This document shows positions 58,268 through 63,713 of a stretch of 63,713 nt of DNA, piece by piece. The stretch is from assembly GCA_000934385.1 (NCBI GenBank), contig KN880570.1, forward strand, positions 1-63,713, written 5' to 3'. The DNA comes from Cylindrobasidium torrendii FP15055 ss-10. Lineage: Eukaryota > Basidiomycota > Agaricomycetes > Agaricales > Physalacriaceae. Below the pieces are notes generated by a model. It saw nothing but the letters and a program-made list of their open reading frames with translations. It was not told the origin of the DNA and did no database searches. Made by a program: the position numbers and the translations under genes. Position 1 is the stretch's first letter. Every line of letters begins with the position of its first letter.

Positions 58268-59110
58268 TTAGGTGACATTTTCATTATACACAATGTACTT
58301 GACGCGCGACCGTTTGTGGTCGAATTTTAGCCGCCGTTTAGACAATGTCAATATTCTATCAAGACCCAAACCATCCGCCACCCCTTGAACTTGCAACTCG
58401 GCCAGATTTGAAAAATCTAGTGGACAACTCCGCATGAGCAGCATTGAAACTACACGGTGACCTTCGTCCCCGCTGGCCAGGATGAGAGACGAAAGACGTA
58501 TGCTCTTGGCTGCTGGAGATGTCGGCGACCCGACCTCTGTCCCCTCCCTTCCAGATTGAGCCAGTTCGTCGACAAGCGATGGCAACTCGAGGTCGACTAA
58601 CTCCAGCAGACTCAATGCCTTGAAAGTCCGCCACCAGGGAAACAAGAGCCCCTCGCAGTTATCACAGCGCACTTTGTGCAACCTCAGTGTCCGCACATGC
58701 AACCCCGTCTTCCCTACGTCCCCTCCGATCAGTACGAGCGTTGCCCAACGCAATGAGAATTCCTGCAAATTCTCAAGCGCGCGTAATACGTCGAAAACCT
58801 CTGGGTCGGCGTGCGCGACGGCGGCCCCTCTGCCCACGATGGTAAGTGAGCGTATAGTCTTTCCCAGACCAGGGAGCGAGAGGAGTGGTTCTCGGAGAGC
58901 GGCTATCTCGCGCTGGAACTCATGGTTGCAGTATCGTGCAGCTAGGTCGCGCCAAGGGTGCCGCCGGGACATGGTGTAAAATTCACGACAAGTGAGGGCA
59001 AGGGGTGGAAGAGTGCTGATGTCGATGTGCGCACAGGCTGCCACGATGAGAGCGTATAGCTCCGATGGGAGATGCATGCATGGAGGAGACCCCGGCCTTA
59101 GTGTAACCAT
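58268..59110 (-). CDS. F-box-like/leucine-rich hypothetical protein
   Basis: A single exon of 280 residues when started at MVTLRPGSPP (59110); MHLPSEL at 59074 is also possible. The opening LPSELYALIVAACAHIDIST, then LPPLALTCREFYTMSRRHPW, matches the F-box-like start of many basidiomycete proteins (LP-x-E-L-x(2)-I ... L-x-L-x-x(2)-C-x(2)-F). Leucine-spaced stretches follow (LRALENLQEFSLRW, GLHVRTLRLHKVRCD, FKALSLLELVDLELPSL), suggesting a short repeat solenoid. The end (VKYIVYNENVT) may be intron read-through. Such proteins may be SCF substrate receptors; no substrate can be inferred. Confidence 0.65.
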   Translation of the reverse strand: MVTLRPGSPPCMHLPSELYALIVAACAHIDISTLPPLALTCREFYTMSRRHPWRDLAARYCNHEFQREIAALREPLLSLPGLGKTIRSLTIVGRGAAVAHADPEVFDVLRALENLQEFSLRWATLVLIGGDVGKTGLHVRTLRLHKVRCDNCEGLLFPWWRTFKALSLLELVDLELPSLVDELAQSGREGTEVGSPTSPAAKSIRLSSLILASGDEGHRVVSMLLMRSCPLDFSNLAELQVQGVADGLGLDRILTLSKRRLKFDHKRSRVKYIVYNENVT

Positions 59111-61236
59111 TAGAGGCGGGGGGCAAGCGTGGTAAAAAAAAATACGCACTGCCGCCTTTTGTAAAGCGCGTATTATCCTGTTTCGATGGCTAACAGACCC
59201 ATTCCGGTGCGGTCAGCGCCTGTGCATTCAACGGCGCGCGCAAATCCAGCGGATTTCAATATGGATTGGTATCAGCTCCGTATCAGAAACCTCCACGCAC
59301 ATTCAAAGACACACTCGACGACGACTTGATATTTACGTGTCCTGGGAAAGCGACAGCTAGATGAGCAATAACCATAGGTATGGCATCAACAATAATAGGC
59401 AGTGCGGCGATCTGTTGTTTTTACGGCGCTTGACGCCTCATTTTATGATGGGTCGACGCGTAAGGCCTTTTCTCCGCTGCTATCATTTCATTCGACGACG
59501 AGCTTCGATGGCATGTTCGCGGCAGTCGGAGCGCAATCATCCGACGGTACCGTAAACAACGAAAGTTATACTGCCCTGGAGTTCACAGAGGATTGCACTG
59601 GATATTCCCTGGAATGGGGTGCCGCTGAGCGCTGATCATCTGGCCGCTTTAGGTCTTAGTCATTGTGAAGCACGTGTGAGAGACAGGTGCCATCATTTCT
59701 CATCTTGCGTTCGTTCCATCAAGCCTACTGCAAACATCTTGAGTCTTAGTGAGTCTTACAGGGATATTACGGCCTGTGCAGCTCCGGGCCCCGTCACCGC
59801 ATCTTTGATGACGTCCACGATGCTAGTAAACAAGACGCTCCATCTAAGTTGAAGATGAAGGCGGCGGGAGATCACGATCGTTCGGGCTGATGGGAACTTA
59901 CACAACCTTCCCTTACGACCTCAGTGGGCTCAGTAATAGCGAGTGGCAAGATCCTCTTCCTCCCAGACAGCAGCTTGACAGAGTCGAACTCGGTCATCCG
60001 AGTCTAAATTCCACTCAATCCAATGCACACAAACGCACAGCTACTAGGCTGTTCAATCCAAGGCGGAAAACGACGTCCAATGGACGACTCCGATAGCAAA
60101 ATATATACTCCGTCAATTTTATTCTCTTGGACTTGGGTGACTCGAGGGTCTCCTGATTTTCGTCGGTGGTGAGCCTGTTTCCACACGAGCTATTTCAGCA
60201 CGGGGACATGTGTGGGTACCATACTACGCGCTCATACAGGATGAAAGAGTATGTGCGGGACGTCTTAGTGTAACAATGAAGACGCTAGGTGGTTGCAAGC
60301 GCTTATCTGGTTGAATAGAATGCCGACTCGGATACGACCCAGTGGTGATTAATGTTCAAGTAGATGGGATGGTTATGGAAGATTTTGTTGACCCTGTGTA
60401 TCACTTCTCGAAGAATTAAACCGATTTCTTTCGAAAAAAAAAGTGGAGAAGGACCGTGCGCAAGAGGGCGCGCCGTTGGAGGGCCACGCGTCCGAAGCCA
60501 TGTCCCTCACAGTAGGCTAAGATATGCAGGTCCTCAGCTACGTCAGAATTTTATTGTGAATGATTGCGAGAGAAATGGTCCTGAAAGATAGTAGCAAATG
60601 CAAGAAATGAAGATAGAAAGAGAAGGATTCTTGCGGATCAAATCACTTATGCCCGGATTCTATCCAACGAAGTGATGGTCGTTATATAAACTGAAAATCG
60701 TGCAAAATGACTGTTTCCCTAAACAGATGGCGCTCATGCACTGTTTGCTTTGTGCTATCAGTGTTCAGGATTCCGCCACTCAGACACGATCAGCCACGTG
60801 TACTTGGATCGTGAACTTGATCACGGTCACGACTCCCGCCTCTTGCCACTCGACTGTCCTTGTTTTAAAGGTGAAAGGGAAAAGAAGGGGAGGAAACTGG
60901 TGGTACGAGATTGAATACTTCTCTACTTCTCTTATTGGACTCGCATCCTTCTGATTTCCTGTGACATATGCGTACAGAGGCCCGAGGGCATCCACGCTCA
61001 CCCCATTTCACAAAGGTGACTGTACATGGCAGTGCAGCGCTAATGGGGCTCTTCTTTCTGAGCACGCAGACCAACGTCATTGGCTTACACCTGCTTACAA
61101 CTCATCGGACTCTAGTAACTTCATTGAGTACAAGAATGCCACGCGTAGTATTAAGCGCCGAAGGACACATCGGAATGTACCGCCGGCGTCATCACTTGCC
61201 CATCGACAAGCAAGTTTGCTATCCCAGCGTTTGTCT
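59111..61236. other. Large intergenic region without supported genes
   Basis: About 2.1 kb. Several short plus frames (59361-59635, 59619-59852, 60364-60591, 60700-60954) have no family match or splice logic. The last part may contain the 5' exon of the BTB gene, since its frame stays open upstream to 60961. Confidence 0.45.
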
Positions 61237-63122
61237 ATGACAATGCAGCGTGTAGGGCTCGATAGTATTGTGTCTCAGGACCCTCTCACCTATCAATCTG
61301 TTTTCTCCATTCCAAAAGCACACTTCGAAAATCCGACCTCAAGCATTATCCAAAGCGATCTCAGCGGGTTGGGCTGGAGGTTTTGCCTTCAGACTTCCCC
61401 GTCGTCGGCGCTTGACAAGGACCCGGTGAGTTTTGCTCTTTCAGCATGACAAAGAATTCCTTTCTGAGGACGCCTGATCCTGTTATCCAGCACACACACA
61501 AAGCCATCGTCATCTTCGAGCTGGATCCATGGCTCATTGCCCTATTGGCCGCCTCGTTCTCTTTCGTACAACCCTCTTGCAGCTTCCGTATCGGTGAAAT
61601 CTGGCAAACGCCTCTCCCCTCTTTCGATCCCGTCTCTTCCAGCCAAGGGTCGTTTTATGGTTCACTACACTACCAATCCACGGCACTTTGGAGAAACCGG
61701 ACAGAAAAGGATGGTACGATTCTGTTCATTACACATGTGGTCTTGTTGCGGCGCACAAGCCTTGTACTGCCGACGACAAAGCCGCACAGTCGCACGTCAC
61801 AAGTGATTGCGGACTCGATATCCACGGGAACCTTTATCAACACCAAGGTATACTTATACTCGGCGCGCGCCGCTGATGGGACAGTCAAGAAACCTAAGTC
61901 TTTCTTTGCGAGTTCAGCTATCCTGGCGCGTGCAAAATCGGAGGCTTTGGATCTGCATTGTACGCCGTTCATATATCGTTGGCGTAACCGACCGCAGGCT
62001 GACTTCCCTCTCATTCTGCTGCTAGTTTCAAGCCATGGCTTCAAGGATTCTGGCGCCATAGCTATCGACATACATCGGCTCCCGTCATCCGATTTGGTTG
62101 CTTCTGACTATGACTATGATTCCGACAGCGATTTGGAGGACGAAGACGAGTTGGAATCCTACATTGCGCCAACACTTAGACAACCCACGTCTAATGCTAT
62201 TGCTGACGACTTGGATGCCCAAATGTGCGATATCAACGCGTGAGATTGATCTCCTAACGATGATTTTGCATGCAGGTCTGACGGCACACCTGGCTATCCT
62301 CGAATCAACTCACAGTATTCACGACTGGGACGAGTCGTTTTTCTTCGAGGCACTGCGGCACGAACGTGAGTGGCACTCAGTTCGATTCATCAGAAAAGGC
62401 TAACACCTTCACCCACTGTAGCTGGGAGGCATTCCAGCATTACCTTTATTTTGATGAAATCACATTCGCAAAGCTCAAGTCAACATACAAGAACCGTAAA
62501 GCGGCACGCGCGCGTTTCACAGAGAGAAGCTGCTCTCCAAAATCCATGTACCGCTTTGCCGACCAAGTAGAACATCAGTTGCATTTTTGGTTTGCACTCT
62601 GATGATTTTCCTTTCAGTTCGGGTTGGACGAGCTCAAAATCCTTGCGTTCAATAACCTCGAGACCCAATTATCCAATGCTAATCTGGCTACCGAAGCATT
62701 TTCGTCGTTTTCCTCGCGGTGAGAGCCGCCGTATGTACTTCATCGAAGAAGCTCATAATAGGCTCAGATATCCGGAAATACTGGATCTGGAGGTCGCCCG
62801 CCTCACCAAGAATTATAATGACGACCAAATCAAAACGGAAGTAGTCTCTGCGGTCGGACGTCTGGCTAAAGGCGAAGATCAGCTTCAGACCGTGTTGGAA
62901 AAGATACTGAAATCGATGGGAGGAGTCAGCACACCTACTACAAGCTCCTCGTCACAACCGACGCGCTCCAAGCGAATCGCAAAGTTGGAGAAACGGCGTA
63001 CACAGGCTTTTGAAATTGAAGCGGTGCATAGGGGAGTCTATTGCAGGGTACCAGACAACTTCAGCGACCCCGTGAATCCTCGCCGTGGTTTGTCTGCACG
63101 TCGGAGCCGTAGGGTACAGTGA
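61237..63122 (+). CDS. BTB/POZ-domain protein of the basidiomycete acidic-linker type
   Basis: The 3' two thirds splice cleanly. The BTB strand-helix region STGTFINTKVYLYSARAADG and SFFASSAILARAKSEALDLH is followed by GFKDSGAIAIDIHRLPSSDL. The linker is acidic and repetitive (DYDYDSDSDLEDEDELES). The second half of the BTB fold is TGYPR-like, RVVFLRGTAARTWEAFQHYL, then YFDEITFAKLKS. The BACK-like helices read SPKSMYRFADQFGLDELKIL, then AFNNLETQLSNANL. The stop is at 63120. The 5' part (from a Met at 61237, TMQRVGLDSIVSQDPL) probably includes a MATH-like domain, but the junctions there are not certain. BTB proteins of this type often act as CUL3 adaptors. Confidence 0.72.
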
Positions 63123-63307
63123 ACGTCTACTCTGATTCGACACAGAACGCCTGTCATGTTACTTTCAGCCATAGAACAATTTATCCCATCACTTTGCGGA
63201 ATCATACAGCCCGAGCGACCGAATCTTTGCTTATTGTCGCTGTAGTGTTATGTTTGAGGCGTCCATCCTCCGCCCCCGAGGGCGTACCGGTCCGACTGCC
63301 TAATATC

Positions 63308-63389
63308 GACCCCTTAGCTCAGTGGTAGAGCGTGTGATTCCAGTGCTGGAACCTCCACAAGGTCGTCCGTTCAATCCGGGCAGGGGTCA
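63308..63389 (+). tRNA. tRNA-Trp (anticodon CCA) with a 10-base intron
   Basis: A full cloverleaf: acceptor stem GACCCCT/AGGGGTC with discriminator A, D-arm TAGCTCAGTGGTAGAGC, T-arm GTCCG-TTCAATC-CGGGC and variable loop AGGTC. The anticodon loop starts TTCCAG (CCA at 34-36), and ten bases (TGCTGGAACC) fill the canonical intron site after position 37. The intron's CTGG can pair with the CCAG of the anticodon, as in real tRNA introns. The A31-C39 pair is a mismatch. The internal A and B boxes are intact. The acceptor stem and discriminator resemble eukaryotic tRNA-Trp. Confidence 0.8.
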
Positions 63390-63443
63390 TTTGCTCGATG
63401 GCACGGTTCCTGTGTTTTGATGTTGAGCACGGTCGCTACTCTC

Positions 63444-63713
63444 TCACAAGTCCGCGCCTGACTGTTTTTTCTCTCTTGGAGACTCCATCCCATTGGAATG
63501 GCCTGTGAATAAACCGAGTCTCAACGTGACCCGGGGTTCGAAGCTGGCTACGGATTCATTCATGGGCTCATGAATTGGGGGGTTTCCCCGCCTCGGGCGG
63601 CGAGTCGGTAATTGTAGTTTGTGTGGAGCGAGGTACGAGCAAGCACAAACTGAGGTCTTCGGACGCGGGAGTTGCCGCACTGATCGCGGGCTCTCGTCTC
63701 CCGCCATCATGGC
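63444..63713. other. GC-rich segment with several hairpins and an open minus frame, cut by the window end
   Basis: The last 270 bases contain a row of inverted repeats: ATTCATG/CATGAAT (about 63558-63575), CCGCC/GGCGG (63588-63600), a UUCG-type GTC-TTCG-GAC, GCGGGAG/CTCCCGC (63665-63704) and the final palindrome GCCATCATGGC. The whole minus strand is open for 88 codons but shows no family signature. It may be a structured RNA, part of a repeat, or the end of a gene outside the window. Confidence 0.3.

Noticed and set aside
61688..61876. Alternative frames in the 5' part of the BTB gene
   Set aside because: Three frames stay open here; only the frame leading into STGTFINTKVYLYSA continues into the BTB domain.
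63444..63710. 88-codon minus-strand frame as a protein-coding gene
   Set aside because: No signature, strong inverted repeats through the whole frame and truncation by the window edge make a coding call unsafe.

Overview
The window is nuclear DNA of a filamentous basidiomycete, most likely an Agaricomycete. The genes are densely packed on both strands and cut by many introns of about 45-65 bases, most of them with a GTGCGT or GTATGT donor. Several families typical of mushroom-forming fungi are present: a DUF6535 membrane protein, an acidic-linker BTB protein, a Ser-rich GPI-type wall protein and paraoxonase-like enzymes. Genes were read by splicing the conserved protein across introns by eye. 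For most models the phases of all junctions agree, and for those whose exons I added up the total is a multiple of three.

Layout. 0-6.2 kb: an aminoglycoside-phosphotransferase-like kinase, homocitrate synthase (LYS20), a small Roadblock/LAMTOR2-like protein and a secreted GH18 chitinase with a chitin-binding tail. 7-17 kb: the CCAAT-factor subunit HAP3, calnexin, the U5 snRNP GTPase SNU114 divergent from prefoldin subunit 1, and a Ser-rich GPI wall protein. 17.1-19.2 kb looks empty. 19.2-24 kb: three tandem paraoxonase/arylesterase-like genes, all intact. 24,250-28,341: a complete hAT transposon with an 8-bp target duplication, inverted ends and an unbroken 9-exon transposase of about 1,001 residues. 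28.6-44.3 kb: a Cys-rich protein of unknown function, a DUF6535 protein, an NVJ2/TEX2-like PH-SMP lipid-transfer protein, a large disordered protein with a repeated Lys-Leu/Phe-Gly motif, an unknown protein and the mitochondrial ribosome factor RSM22. 44.3-49 kb is sparse but holds a 76-residue, five-exon stand-alone dsRNA-binding-domain gene. 49-63.7 kb: G-protein beta subunit (with a GC-AG intron), a RING protein with SUMO-interacting-like motifs, a GM130/Bug1-like golgin, ERV1, AP-2 sigma divergent from mitochondrial ribosomal protein L1, an F-box-like protein, a BTB protein, an intron-containing tRNA-Trp and a structured segment at the window edge.

Most genes are single-copy housekeeping functions (lysine synthesis, ER folding, splicing, trafficking, mitochondrial translation and import) with no operon-like logic. 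The accessory part is the 19-28.5 kb block, where a local gene family expansion lies next to an intact and possibly active DNA transposon. The element also carries a 58-bp patch copied from its own transposase exon in its 5' end, and it seems to split an older open frame. I found no CRISPR array, rRNA or viral sequence.
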